From NCBI GenBank assembly GCA_000775715.1, contig JRWQ01000007.1, positions 248,001 through 312,000 of the forward strand: a stretch of DNA of 64,000 bases. The letters run 5' to 3'. Of this stretch, positions 25,673 to 34,385 are shown piece by piece. Position 1 is the stretch's first letter; each line of letters begins with the position of its first letter. The notes under the pieces were generated by a model. The model was not told the DNA's origin, ran no database searches, and was given only the letters and a program-made list of their open reading frames with translations. Position numbers and translations under genes: made by a program. Origin of the DNA: Vibrio tubiashii. GTDB lineage: Bacteria > Pseudomonadota > Gammaproteobacteria > Enterobacterales > Vibrionaceae.

Positions 25673-27640
25673 TCAGTTAAAGCGGCTTCTCATCATTAAC
25701 ATTAAGAAATAACCACTACCCATAATTGCGACCAGTGTACCTGCTGCAATATTGAATGGGTAAATCAGTACTTGCCCGAACCAGTCTGCCCATACCATGA
25801 GAGTGACCCCAACCAATCCACTAACCAGCATCTGAGATTTCGCATTTTTTGCCCCAAGCATCATTGCCATATGCGGTGCAACTAAGCCGACAAAAGCAAC
25901 GGGCCCCATAGTAGCGGTTGAAAAGGCACACAAGAGCGCAACCAACGAAAGCCCGACGACATTCACTAGGTTGGCATTTAAGCCGCGTGCATTCGCAAAC
26001 TGTCGACCAATGGTAATTACGGTCAACCAACGCGATAACATTAGTACAGTCGTTACTAGAACTAAGCTTGCGATAAACAGCAGCAGTGCTTGATCTTGTG
26101 TCACGCGATAGCTTGAGCCTGTCAGCCAAAGCAGCGTTTTGTAGCTGTCGCCGGTTCCTTTCGCTAGTGAGAATTGGATAAACGCCTCTAGCATCGCGGT
26201 GAGTGCGATACCTGATAGAATAAAATTCGACGGGTTAAAGTTGTGTTTCTTACCCAGTAGAAGTAGTGCGATTAATACTGTGATACTGCCAATAAACGCC
26301 ACACTCCACTCAAACCCTGCGAAGAGGCTGCCAGCTGTGATACTGGTTGTAACGATCGCAAATGTCGCACCGGATGAAACTCCTAAAATATCTGGGCTAG
26401 CAAGTGGGTTGTAAACCACGCGTTGTAGAATCACACCCGCAACAGAAAGCGCTAACCCAACTGAAATTACGGTAACTAGTCTTGGAAGACGTAACTGCCA
26501 CTGGTATTCACCAGGCAATGCGAATGCGAAACCTTCACTGCTCATTGCGCCAAGCATATATAGTAGACTACCCGCTACGCAAGCCAATGCAATCAGACTG
26601 ACAACTGGCAGAGAAACCTTATTTTTTCCCCCATCCATTGACAGGTTGAGTTGGTCTTGTGCGGTGAGTGATTTACGACTAAACCAAATTAAAGCCGGTG
26701 CGCCGATGGCGGCGGCGGTCACCCCGCTTGGAATGGTTTCTCCGGACCAGAAGGTGAGTAACATTGCGAGTGTGTCAGTAAGGATCAGTAAACCCGCACC
26801 GAGAATGGCACTAACAATCAGTTCTTGCCTTGGCGTTCTGGCACCTAATGCGCGAGCAATGTTCGGGGTAAGTAGTCCAATAAAACTAATAATACCGACA
26901 GCGGTAATGGACGCAGAAACCAACCAAATACCCATCGCCATTAACAAACCAAAGGCAGGCAGAACCGACAAACCTCGCGCGGTTGCACCTTCTTGGCCTA
27001 AGCGAAGGAGCGTAAGGATACGTGGTGCAATCAGCACGATAACCAGCGCTACGGAAGTTTTAGGCAGTAACCACTCAAACCATTGCCAACTGTATTGGGT
27101 TAAATCCCCAGCACCCCACATAAAGACGTTTTGTGCGAACTGAGAGTTGAGTACCACAATCGCCGCCGCAATGGAGCCTAGTAGGATGTTAATCACCATA
27201 CCTGACACAACCAGAGGCAGCCCGGTCATGTTGTTTACACCTGCAATCGCGACAATCAAACCAAAAGCGACCAGCGCCCCGATCATGGCGGCAAGTGCAG
27301 AGTAGTCCGCAACGTAATCAATAAACCAAACGTTTATGATCACCAGGGCTAGCCACGCGCCCGAAGAGCTACCTAAAGTCAGCGGAGAGGTAAGGTTATT
27401 TTGTGTCAGTTGCTGCATCAAGCTACCGACCAACCCAAGCATGGCACCGACCAATACAGTCATGGCTAAACGAGGTAGCTGTGAATCGACAAAGAAGATC
27501 TCAGCAAAGCTGGTCGCTGAACTTGGTGCCGTCAATAAGCTCAATTGTGCAGAAAGTGTTAATGACGTGTCGATTTGCAAGCTAAACAGAGCGAAACTGA
27601 AAATAGCGATAAGACTAGGCACTAGCATTTTGATGTTCAT
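25673..27640 (-). CDS. fhuB: iron(III)-hydroxamate ABC permease, fused double subunit
   Basis: A 655-residue inner-membrane protein made of two tandem FecCD/BtuC-type permease halves (about 1-320 and 335-655), as in E. coli FhuB. Each half carries a family coupling region: GIISFIGLLTPNIARALGAR in the first, GPVAFVGLVAPHMAMMLGAK in the second. It moves ferric hydroxamates across the inner membrane with FhuC and FhuD. The start overlaps the fhuD stop by four bases (ATGA) and has a GGAGG ribosome site. It is the last gene of the operon. Confidence 0.94.
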   Translation of the reverse strand: MNIKMLVPSLIAIFSFALFSLQIDTSLTLSAQLSLLTAPSSATSFAEIFFVDSQLPRLAMTVLVGAMLGLVGSLMQQLTQNNLTSPLTLGSSSGAWLALVIINVWFIDYVADYSALAAMIGALVAFGLIVAIAGVNNMTGLPLVVSGMVINILLGSIAAAIVVLNSQFAQNVFMWGAGDLTQYSWQWFEWLLPKTSVALVIVLIAPRILTLLRLGQEGATARGLSVLPAFGLLMAMGIWLVSASITAVGIISFIGLLTPNIARALGARTPRQELIVSAILGAGLLILTDTLAMLLTFWSGETIPSGVTAAAIGAPALIWFSRKSLTAQDQLNLSMDGGKNKVSLPVVSLIALACVAGSLLYMLGAMSSEGFAFALPGEYQWQLRLPRLVTVISVGLALSVAGVILQRVVYNPLASPDILGVSSGATFAIVTTSITAGSLFAGFEWSVAFIGSITVLIALLLLGKKHNFNPSNFILSGIALTAMLEAFIQFSLAKGTGDSYKTLLWLTGSSYRVTQDQALLLFIASLVLVTTVLMLSRWLTVITIGRQFANARGLNANLVNVVGLSLVALLCAFSTATMGPVAFVGLVAPHMAMMLGAKNAKSQMLVSGLVGVTLMVWADWFGQVLIYPFNIAAGTLVAIMGSGYFLMLMMRSRFN

Positions 27641-28560
27641 CGTGCCTCCTTTAATTCAATCAAACTGTCAGTAATCGCTTCTGCGAGATAAAGCAGCGAC
27701 ATTGCGCCACCATAGTTCCAAACCGAACGTACAGAGTTAACGTGGCCTTTTTCTACAAAGGGCAGTGCCTGCCACAAGCGAGCGTTTTTTAGTTTTTCTT
27801 CCTGTGGGAACGGCAAAACGTAAAGCACATAGCCATCATCAATATTTTGCAGTGTGTTGATACGGGTTTGCTTGATACCCCAAGCTCTCGGTTCTACGTG
27901 AATCGGGTTATTAAAGCCCAGCTTAGACACAACGAACTGAGTAGATGAGCTATCAGAATAAAGGAAGACTGAGTTGAGCGTAGAAAAACGCATTACCACT
28001 AAGTCGGAATTGAGGGCATAGTGCTGAGCTAGCTTTTCTCTTAATTCTGCAAAGCGCTGTTCGATTTGAGCTAACTGCAGTTCAGCTTTTTGCTGTTTAT
28101 CGAGGAGTTTAGCGATGGTTTTGAAATGAGCGATGGCGTTTTTTGCGGCATCTTCATTCTCAGTAAAGTTAGGTAGATAAACCACAGGTGCTATCTGTTT
28201 AAGGATAGGTAACAGGTCTTTTTGTGGTGATGCTGCCAAAATTACGTCCGGCTTTAAGCTCGCGATAAGCTCAAGGTTTGGTTCTGAACGCGAACCAATA
28301 TCGGTAATACTCGTGGGTGCCTCCGGATTAACTACCCACAGTCGGTAGCTCTCTATCTCTGGCGCGCCAACAGGAATGACACCCAATGCTAGAACTTGCT
28401 CAAGTAAATCCCAGTTTAATACAACAACCCTTTTTGGAGTTTGCTCAAATTGTTGTGAACTTGTGGAGTCATTAGCAATGGTGGCAGCATGAGCCACGCT
28501 CGAAACAAGTAAGCTAAGCAACAGACAAAGTAAACGAATAGGTAGACCCATTAGACGCAT
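27637..28560 (-). CDS. fhuD: iron(III)-hydroxamate periplasmic binding protein
   Basis: A 307-residue class III binding protein. Residues 1-25 form a signal peptide ending AHA. The mature protein has the expected RVVVLNWDLLEQVLALG opening of the first lobe, the long linking helix around 165-195 (KAELQLAQIEQRFAELREKL) and the second lobe. It passes siderophore from the receptor to FhuB. The gene overlaps fhuC by ten bases and fhuB by four, so translation is coupled. Specificity for ferrichrome or another hydroxamate is inferred from the operon. Confidence 0.9.
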   Translation of the reverse strand: MRLMGLPIRLLCLLLSLLVSSVAHAATIANDSTSSQQFEQTPKRVVVLNWDLLEQVLALGVIPVGAPEIESYRLWVVNPEAPTSITDIGSRSEPNLELIASLKPDVILAASPQKDLLPILKQIAPVVYLPNFTENEDAAKNAIAHFKTIAKLLDKQQKAELQLAQIEQRFAELREKLAQHYALNSDLVVMRFSTLNSVFLYSDSSSTQFVVSKLGFNNPIHVEPRAWGIKQTRINTLQNIDDGYVLYVLPFPQEEKLKNARLWQALPFVEKGHVNSVRSVWNYGGAMSLLYLAEAITDSLIELKEAR

Positions 28561-29336
28561 AAAACCGCTACCTTCTGACTGGTTGCTGTCTCACCTGGGG
28601 TAGGATGATCGATCAGTTTTATTGATGATTCATAAAGATCTGACAAACGTTGCTCATTAAGCAGAATATCGGCGGGGCCTTCGAATGTGACTTGTCCTTT
28701 CTTTAAAGCAACAATATGCGTGGCATACCGCAGCGCCAAGTTAAGATCGTGAAGAATGACGATGATACCAACGTTTTCCGTTTTGTTGAGCTCAGATAAC
28801 AGCTGCATTGATTGGAACTGATGGTGTACATCTAACGCTGAAGTGGGTTCATCAAGAATTAGAATCGGTGATTGTTGTGCCAGCAGCATCGACACCCAAG
28901 CGCGCTGACGCTCCCCCCCTGAGAGTTGGTCGGCCAAAGTATCGGAAAAACGAGTGACGCCAGTTCTTTCCATTGCGGCGTCGATAATCGCATGGTCTTC
29001 TCTATTCCAGCGACCTAGTGCTCCGCGCCAAGGGAATCGACCAAGTTTCACTAATTCCCTGACGGTTAGACCCGCCGAGGTCGGCAGCTTCTGTGGCAAA
29101 TAAGCAATCTGCTTGGCCAAGTCTTTAGTTTTGTAATCTCTTAGGTTGGTCGAGCTGATCTCAATACTGCCTTCATCCGGTGCCATTTGACCAGAAAGTA
29201 AATTCACTAAGGTCGACTTCCCCGAGCCATTGTGGCCCAGTATGATCGTTAGCTCGTTGGTTGGAATCTTAAGATCATCGACTTGAAGAATGGTTCGTCC
29301 ACCGCGATGAATCTTGATATTTGAGAGTTGGTACAT
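28551..29336 (-). CDS. fhuC: iron(III)-hydroxamate ABC ATPase
   Basis: A 261-residue ABC ATPase: Walker A GHNGSGKST near residue 35, Q-loop YLPQ, signature LSGGERQRAWVSMLLAQ near 140, Walker B ILILDEPTSALD near 160 and the switch His in LHDLN. It powers the FhuBD importer. It follows the receptor gene, separated by a hairpin that may lower its expression relative to the receptor. Ribosome site before the start is weak. Confidence 0.94.
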   Translation of the reverse strand: MYQLSNIKIHRGGRTILQVDDLKIPTNELTIILGHNGSGKSTLVNLLSGQMAPDEGSIEISSTNLRDYKTKDLAKQIAYLPQKLPTSAGLTVRELVKLGRFPWRGALGRWNREDHAIIDAAMERTGVTRFSDTLADQLSGGERQRAWVSMLLAQQSPILILDEPTSALDVHHQFQSMQLLSELNKTENVGIIVILHDLNLALRYATHIVALKKGQVTFEGPADILLNEQRLSDLYESSIKLIDHPTPGETATSQKVAVLCV

Positions 29337-29376
29337 AAATTTAGTTATCTATTTGGTTTGCTATAGATACGAAAAA

Positions 29377-29396
29377 TCCCCCTCACTTGAGGGGGA
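29377..29396 (-). terminator. intra-operon terminator between the receptor gene and fhuC
   Basis: A perfect nine-base stem (TCCCCCTCA/TGAGGGGGA, two-base loop) followed by five T on the minus strand, 20 bases after the receptor stop. Read-through would feed fhuC-fhuD-fhuB. Confidence 0.8.
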
Positions 29397-29417
29397 GTGT
29401 TTTAGGCTTCGATGGGT

Positions 29418-31502
29418 TTACCAGTTGTAGTTGGCACTTGCTACAATAGAGCGTGATTGACCGTAGTAACAATTGTAATTACATACGGACACATACTCTT
29501 CGTCTAGCAGGTTATTAACATTTAACTGAGCTTGCCATTGTGGGGTAATGTCATAAGTAACCGCCGCATCCCAAAGTGTTACGCCGGGTACAGTTTCCCC
29601 TGTATTGTTTGGGCTATCTTTTGACTCACCGATATAGCGCAGACCAGAACCCACGTTTAACCCGGGCATGAATTCGTAAGCATTGTAATCGAACCAAAGA
29701 GTCGCAGAGTGTTTTGGATACACGGGTGCTTGTTCAAAGTCATTGGTACTGGTCACGTTCGTTTTCACATCGTTGTATGTGTAGTTCGCAGAGACTTTAA
29801 GAGAATCGGTTACTTGAGTCACCGATTCTAACTCAAACCCTTCAGAACGCGTTTCACCAGACTGCGTCGTTAGGCTGCCTTGTGTCTGCAGTGCATTTTT
29901 CTGAGTGATATCGAATAAGGCTAGATTAATATAGCCGTCAATGAATGATGGCGTGTATTTCACACCGACTTCATACTGTGTGCCTTCAAGGGGGTTGTAT
30001 GGCTTGTTAGTAACAGGGTCTATGGTACCCAACACTTCAAATGATTCAGAGTAACTGAAGTATGGTGATAGGCCATTATCTGCTAGGTACATTATCCCTG
30101 CGTTCATTGATAGTTGGCTTTCATCTACTGAGTCTTCAGTGGAGTTAGTGATGTTTGCATTGTCGACTGACACCCAATCGTATCGTGCACCAAGGTTAGC
30201 TATCCAACGTTGCTGAAAATTGACATTGTATTGTGAATACAAACCCACTTGTGATTTGGTAATTTCGCGATAAATGTTATTAGCAGGATCTAGCGGAGTA
30301 TAATTTCCATATTCAGGATTGATTGCATCAATAGTGCTAAAGCCATAGTAATCCTGTTCGTCTCCCTCAGTTTGACTACGTTGCAGGTCAAAACCAGTTA
30401 ATAGGGTATGCTCAGCACGATCAGTGAACCAGTTAGCGACGGCATTATTATCTAGAGCCAAACTCTGGTTTTTGCCATCTCGGAAAACGACCCCGCGATA
30501 TAAGACATCTGAGTCTGGTGTGTAGTTGGTGAACGCGTAAACACTGCGTAAAAACAACTGGTTGTAACCGTAGTTGAAATTTTGGTTCAGTGTCCAAGTA
30601 TCATTTAAATAATGCTTTAATTTATAGCCAATTGAGATTTGCTTGCGCTCGTACTTGTCGTAGTCAGGCTCACCGTAGTTAGTTGAAGGGTCAATTTTAC
30701 CAAAGTCTGAATCAAGTAACGTGCCGTAAATCGGGAAGAAAGGGTTTGTAGGTATACCGTCATCTTGAAGGTAAGTTGCAAGTAATGTTAGCTCTGTCTT
30801 CTCTGAAATATCTATCTCTAGGCTAGGTGCTAGAAAAATACGGTCAGTCTCAGTGTGATCGAGTTCGCCATCAGTAGTTCGGAATTTACTGACTAATCTG
30901 TACCGAACTGAACCATCGTCGTTTGCATCACCAGAAACATCAATACCAACGCCTTTGTGATTGTTATTACCAACTTCAATACGCAGTTCATTTCCTAGTG
31001 AAGAGGATGGTTTTTTTTGAACGGCGTTAACTATGCCGCCAGGCGCAGACTCACCAAATAAAATGGCAGAAGGTCCTTTGATGATCTCTACCGATTCCAA
31101 GCCATAAGGTTCTAATAACCAAGTGTAATAACCATCACGGAAAAGTCGGTTTCCATCAAGATAGGTAGCAGATTCAAAGCCACGAATACCAATCCAGTCT
31201 GTATCATTGTCAGCACCATAAGGTTGAGCTGTCACACCTGATGTATAACGTACCGCTTCATCAAGTTTTTGTGGCGCACGTTGGCGAAGTTCATCTTCGG
31301 TAATAACTGAGACTGACTTTGGTGTTTCTTTCGCTGGAGTTTGAACCTTCAGTGCCTGAGCCGTGACGGTAATCGTTTCCATTTGACTGGTGCTATTTGA
31401 CTCTTCAGCGTGAGCAAATGGCGCTTGGAGGAGTACTAACGAGCCCATCGTTAGTCCGTATTTAATAGAAAGAGCAAGCTTACCCAATTTGATGTTTTTC
31501 AT
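29418..31502 (-). CDS. fhuA: TonB-dependent hydroxamate siderophore receptor (FhuA-like)
   Basis: An outer-membrane receptor of about 694 residues. The start at 31502 (MKNIKLG) has GAGAG at suitable distance and opens the signal peptide; an in-frame ATG nine codons upstream is weaker. The TonB box region is METITVTAQ, just after the signal peptide. The plug domain (about residues 50-155) contains WIGIRGFES and GPSAILFGESAPGGIVN. The remainder is a 22-strand barrel ending in ANYNW. The paired cysteines CNYNCYYG near the C-terminus resemble the ferrichrome receptor type. A Fur-type box lies about 50 bases upstream, so iron repression is likely. Exact siderophore is unproven. Confidence 0.88.
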   Translation of the reverse strand: MKNIKLGKLALSIKYGLTMGSLVLLQAPFAHAEESNSTSQMETITVTAQALKVQTPAKETPKSVSVITEDELRQRAPQKLDEAVRYTSGVTAQPYGADNDTDWIGIRGFESATYLDGNRLFRDGYYTWLLEPYGLESVEIIKGPSAILFGESAPGGIVNAVQKKPSSSLGNELRIEVGNNNHKGVGIDVSGDANDDGSVRYRLVSKFRTTDGELDHTETDRIFLAPSLEIDISEKTELTLLATYLQDDGIPTNPFFPIYGTLLDSDFGKIDPSTNYGEPDYDKYERKQISIGYKLKHYLNDTWTLNQNFNYGYNQLFLRSVYAFTNYTPDSDVLYRGVVFRDGKNQSLALDNNAVANWFTDRAEHTLLTGFDLQRSQTEGDEQDYYGFSTIDAINPEYGNYTPLDPANNIYREITKSQVGLYSQYNVNFQQRWIANLGARYDWVSVDNANITNSTEDSVDESQLSMNAGIMYLADNGLSPYFSYSESFEVLGTIDPVTNKPYNPLEGTQYEVGVKYTPSFIDGYINLALFDITQKNALQTQGSLTTQSGETRSEGFELESVTQVTDSLKVSANYTYNDVKTNVTSTNDFEQAPVYPKHSATLWFDYNAYEFMPGLNVGSGLRYIGESKDSPNNTGETVPGVTLWDAAVTYDITPQWQAQLNVNNLLDEEYVSVCNYNCYYGQSRSIVASANYNW

Positions 31503-31551
31503 GATTCTCTCGTGATTTTCTCGTCTCACCTCACAAATTAATGAAAAGCTA

Positions 31552-31572
31552 AACGATAATTACTATTATTTT
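31552..31572. promoter_or_regulatory. Fur box upstream of the siderophore receptor
   Basis: The stretch contains GATAATTACTATTATT, matching the repeated GATAAT-type Fur pattern with few mismatches, 50 bases upstream of the receptor start. Its position fits iron-dependent repression. Confidence 0.68.
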
Positions 31573-31649
31573 GGTTTGGATTTTACAGTCATCACAAAGG
31601 ACTTTTATTGATATATGTCACATTAAAAATATTACAGAGGAAGAATAAG

Positions 31650-31665
31650 GGTGATCTGTGTCACT
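31650..31665. promoter_or_regulatory. candidate CRP site in the fhuA/ABC-exporter intergenic region
   Basis: GTGA and TCAC arms separated by exactly six bases (TCTGTG) match eight of ten positions of the CRP half-site consensus. It lies about 150 bases from the receptor start and 190 from the exporter start, so the target is unclear. Confidence 0.4.
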
Positions 31666-31709
31666 AATCTGTATCCGAGTTTGAACTTAAATGATGTTCC
31701 AACCTAGTT

Positions 31710-31726
31710 TTGTAACTAAATTACAA
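31710..31726. promoter_or_regulatory. 17-bp inverted repeat, putative operator of the ABC exporter
   Basis: TTGTAA and TTACAA arms, perfectly complementary, around CTAAA, 127 bases upstream of the exporter start. The regulator is unknown. With the Fur and CRP candidates, this is what I see in the 350-bp gene-free stretch 31503-31852. Confidence 0.45.
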
Positions 31727-31852
31727 CTTGTTGCATATTCGCAAGGTTAAAAATACAGGGGAGGCTATTGAAAAAGAAAGTGGTTTAAATTTGATACAGA
31801 ATCCTGATAATAGCCCATCCAAATTTTCCCCCTTTGATAGGCTGTACTTCCC

Positions 31853-33676
31853 ATGTTTAATTGGTTTGAGCGATTGACCAAGGCATTTCCTGAGCACGAA
31901 TCAGGAAAACCACCCAAAACTCTCGTCGGCTTCTGCCGCTTTTATACCAAGGGTTTTGAGTTTCCTCTGATCGCAATGGCGGTTCTTAGTGCTTTGATCG
32001 CGATCTCTGAAGTGACCTTATTGCGCTACCTTGGTGAACTGGTTGATATTCTAGCGAATCAAGATAGAGCAACGTTTTGGCAAGATCAGGGTGACCGAAT
32101 TCAAAACATGCTGATCTTGGTTGTACTGATCATGCCTACTTTGGGTTTTCTGCATTCGATGATCATGCACCAGACGTTACTGGGTAACTACCCAATGTCT
32201 ATTCGCTGGCTCATTCACCGATATCTACTTAAACAAGCCGTTGGTTTCTTCCTGCGTGATTTTGCTGGGCGTGTTGCAACCAAAGTCATGCAGAGTGCAT
32301 TGGCCGTGCGTGAAACTGTGATGAAATTGCTAGACGTATTGGTTTATATCTCAGTTTATTTTGTCTCGATGATTTGGATGATGGGGGAATCCGACATTAT
32401 TTTGATGCTACCAATCCTGATTTGGCTCGTGCTCTATATCTTTATCCAGCTGTATTTTATTCCGCGTATGAAGCAAGTCGCGACCGATCAGGCCGATGCT
32501 CGCTCGATCATGACGGGGCGGATCGTTGATTCTTATACCAATATTTCAACTGTGAAGCTATTTGCACACTCTCAGCGTGAGTTAGATTATGCAGAGAGCA
32601 GTATGAAGGGCTTCCTGAAAACTGTGTATCGACAGATGAGAATGGTAACGTGCCTGCTATTGAGTGTGGATGCGATTAACTATCTGCTTCTACTTTCTAT
32701 TGCGGCGACGTCAGTCATGCTTTGGTTAGATGCGAGCGTAACTATTGGTGCTATTGCTGTCGGTATTAGCATTGCGCTGCGTGTTCAGGGTATGTCGAAA
32801 TGGATCATGTGGGAAGTCAGTTCGCTGTTTGAAAACATCGGTACCGTGGTCGATGGCATGAATACCATCTCAAACGAGGTTGAAGTCAAAGATGCGCCAA
32901 ACGCTAAACAGTTAGAAATCAAACAAGGTGCGATTGAATTTGATAACGTACAGTTTAACTACAGTGATGAAAAATCGGTATTCAGTAACCTCAACTTGAA
33001 TATTAAACCGGGTGAGAAAGTGGGTATTGTTGGTCGCTCTGGCGCAGGTAAATCAACGCTGGTCAACTTACTATTGCGCTTTTTCGATGTGAATAGTGGT
33101 ACGATTCGAATTGATGGCCAAGATATCTCTAAAGTTGAACAGGAATCTTTGCGTCAGCACATAGGTATGATCACTCAAGATACTTCATTACTTCACCGTT
33201 CCATTAAAGAAAACATTTTGTATGGCGATCCTGATGCATCAATGGACGATTTGATTGCTGCGGCTAAACAAGCCCATGCTCATGATTTCATTCAAGAACT
33301 GAAAGATGAGAACGGCAATAAAGCTTACAATGTGGAAGTTGGAGAACGTGGTGTAAAACTCTCTGGTGGTCAGCGTCAGCGTGTGGCGATCGCGCGTGTA
33401 CTGCTTAAGAATGCTCCTATCTTAATTATGGATGAAGCAACATCTGCACTGGATTCAGAAGTGGAATCGGCGATTCAAGAAAACCTTGAAGCGTTAATGG
33501 AAGGTAAGACGGTGATCGCGATTGCCCACCGACTGTCAACGATTGCAGCGTTAGACCGTCTGATAGTTATGGACCAAGGTAAGGTTATCGAGCAAGGTTC
33601 ACACAAAGAGCTTCTTGAGTTAAACGGGGTATATGCCCAGCTTTGGAAACACCAAACTGGCGGTTTTTTGGGATGA
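31853..33676 (+). CDS. ABC exporter, fused membrane and ATPase domains
   Basis: A 607-residue half-transporter: residues 40-340 form a six-helix type IV exporter membrane domain, and 360-600 the ATPase with Walker A GRSGAGKSTLV, signature LSGGQRQRVAIARVLL, Walker B ILIMDEATSALD and switch AHRLST. It should work as a homodimer exporting lipid, peptide or drug-like substrates; nothing in sequence or neighbours identifies which. It is divergent from the siderophore receptor but 320 bp away. A role in siderophore export is possible but unsupported, as no biosynthesis genes are near. It is monocistronic, followed by a strong hairpin. Confidence 0.9.
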   Translation: MFNWFERLTKAFPEHESGKPPKTLVGFCRFYTKGFEFPLIAMAVLSALIAISEVTLLRYLGELVDILANQDRATFWQDQGDRIQNMLILVVLIMPTLGFLHSMIMHQTLLGNYPMSIRWLIHRYLLKQAVGFFLRDFAGRVATKVMQSALAVRETVMKLLDVLVYISVYFVSMIWMMGESDIILMLPILIWLVLYIFIQLYFIPRMKQVATDQADARSIMTGRIVDSYTNISTVKLFAHSQRELDYAESSMKGFLKTVYRQMRMVTCLLLSVDAINYLLLLSIAATSVMLWLDASVTIGAIAVGISIALRVQGMSKWIMWEVSSLFENIGTVVDGMNTISNEVEVKDAPNAKQLEIKQGAIEFDNVQFNYSDEKSVFSNLNLNIKPGEKVGIVGRSGAGKSTLVNLLLRFFDVNSGTIRIDGQDISKVEQESLRQHIGMITQDTSLLHRSIKENILYGDPDASMDDLIAAAKQAHAHDFIQELKDENGNKAYNVEVGERGVKLSGGQRQRVAIARVLLKNAPILIMDEATSALDSEVESAIQENLEALMEGKTVIAIAHRLSTIAALDRLIVMDQGKVIEQGSHKELLELNGVYAQLWKHQTGGFLG

Positions 33677-33701
33677 TTTAAACGTTCTAAACGTTTCAGC
33701 A

Positions 33702-33742
33702 GAAATAACGAGTCAGCAAAAGAGCGGCTGATTCGTTATTTC
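33702..33742 (+). terminator. long hairpin after the ABC exporter
   Basis: A 16-bp stem (33702-33717 with 33727-33742, one G-T pair) and nine-base loop, starting 26 bases after the stop codon. A/T-rich flanks let it act as a terminator, perhaps on both strands. Confidence 0.7.
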
Positions 33743-33865
33743 TGAGTTAGGTCATAGTGAGCGGTTAAAGTGGTATTGCACATTGATCTCTAAGTTGCAG
33801 GACTGGGAGGCTTACCCTTTCTCATCGCAACTTGTTAGCGGTATGGGCAAATTAGTCAGTTACTT

Positions 33866-34300
33866 TTAGTCCATTCGGGTAATAAAGGTTTGTTCGTCAT
33901 CGACAAACGCGACATAACCTCCGTGATAGATAAACACGCGACCACGTCCTTCAACTAAGCAGGCGAGCTGTGGGTTCAAATCTTCTTCGTTCGCTGAACT
34001 CTGAAACGTGCCTGTATCAGTGATTACGCCATCGAGTTCAGGTAAGTACCCATAAGCGCGCTTAGCTTGATCAATCAGGCTCAGTTCGCTGGTGGTAGAA
34101 AAGTATGAGGGGATGACACCAGCTTCTTCGATAAAAAGCGGTTTCAGTTCTTCAAAGGCAGTAATAACTAACCAGTCGATATCGTTAACACGATGGATAA
34201 ACATAGAGTATCTCGGTAATTCTGATGCGCTGATTTTATCACTATTAAGGAAGTTCGTAGTAGTGGGGAAGTGGAAAATAGATAGGCTGTCGAAATCCAT
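33866..34300 (-). CDS. conserved hypothetical soluble protein
   Basis: A protein of about 144 residues that I do not recognise. It has no signal peptide, membrane segment or known motif. It is acidic, with alternating short hydrophobic strands (WLVITAF, RVFIYHGGYVAFV) suggesting a compact alpha/beta fold. The ATG at 34300 is chosen; a GTG two codons upstream is possible, and neither has a clear ribosome site. Codon use is like its neighbours, which supports a real gene. It is flanked by the hairpin of the ABC exporter and a GGDEF gene on the same strand 79 bases upstream. Confidence 0.6.
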   Translation of the reverse strand: MDFDSLSIFHFPTTTNFLNSDKISASELPRYSMFIHRVNDIDWLVITAFEELKPLFIEEAGVIPSYFSTTSELSLIDQAKRAYGYLPELDGVITDTGTFQSSANEEDLNPQLACLVEGRGRVFIYHGGYVAFVDDEQTFITRMD

Positions 34301-34385
34301 TGACACGTCAATGTGAGTTGAGTTACTACCGCTACAAAGCTCAGTGGGCAGTTAATGTATCTTGAGCATATGTTTGCGTTCGAGA

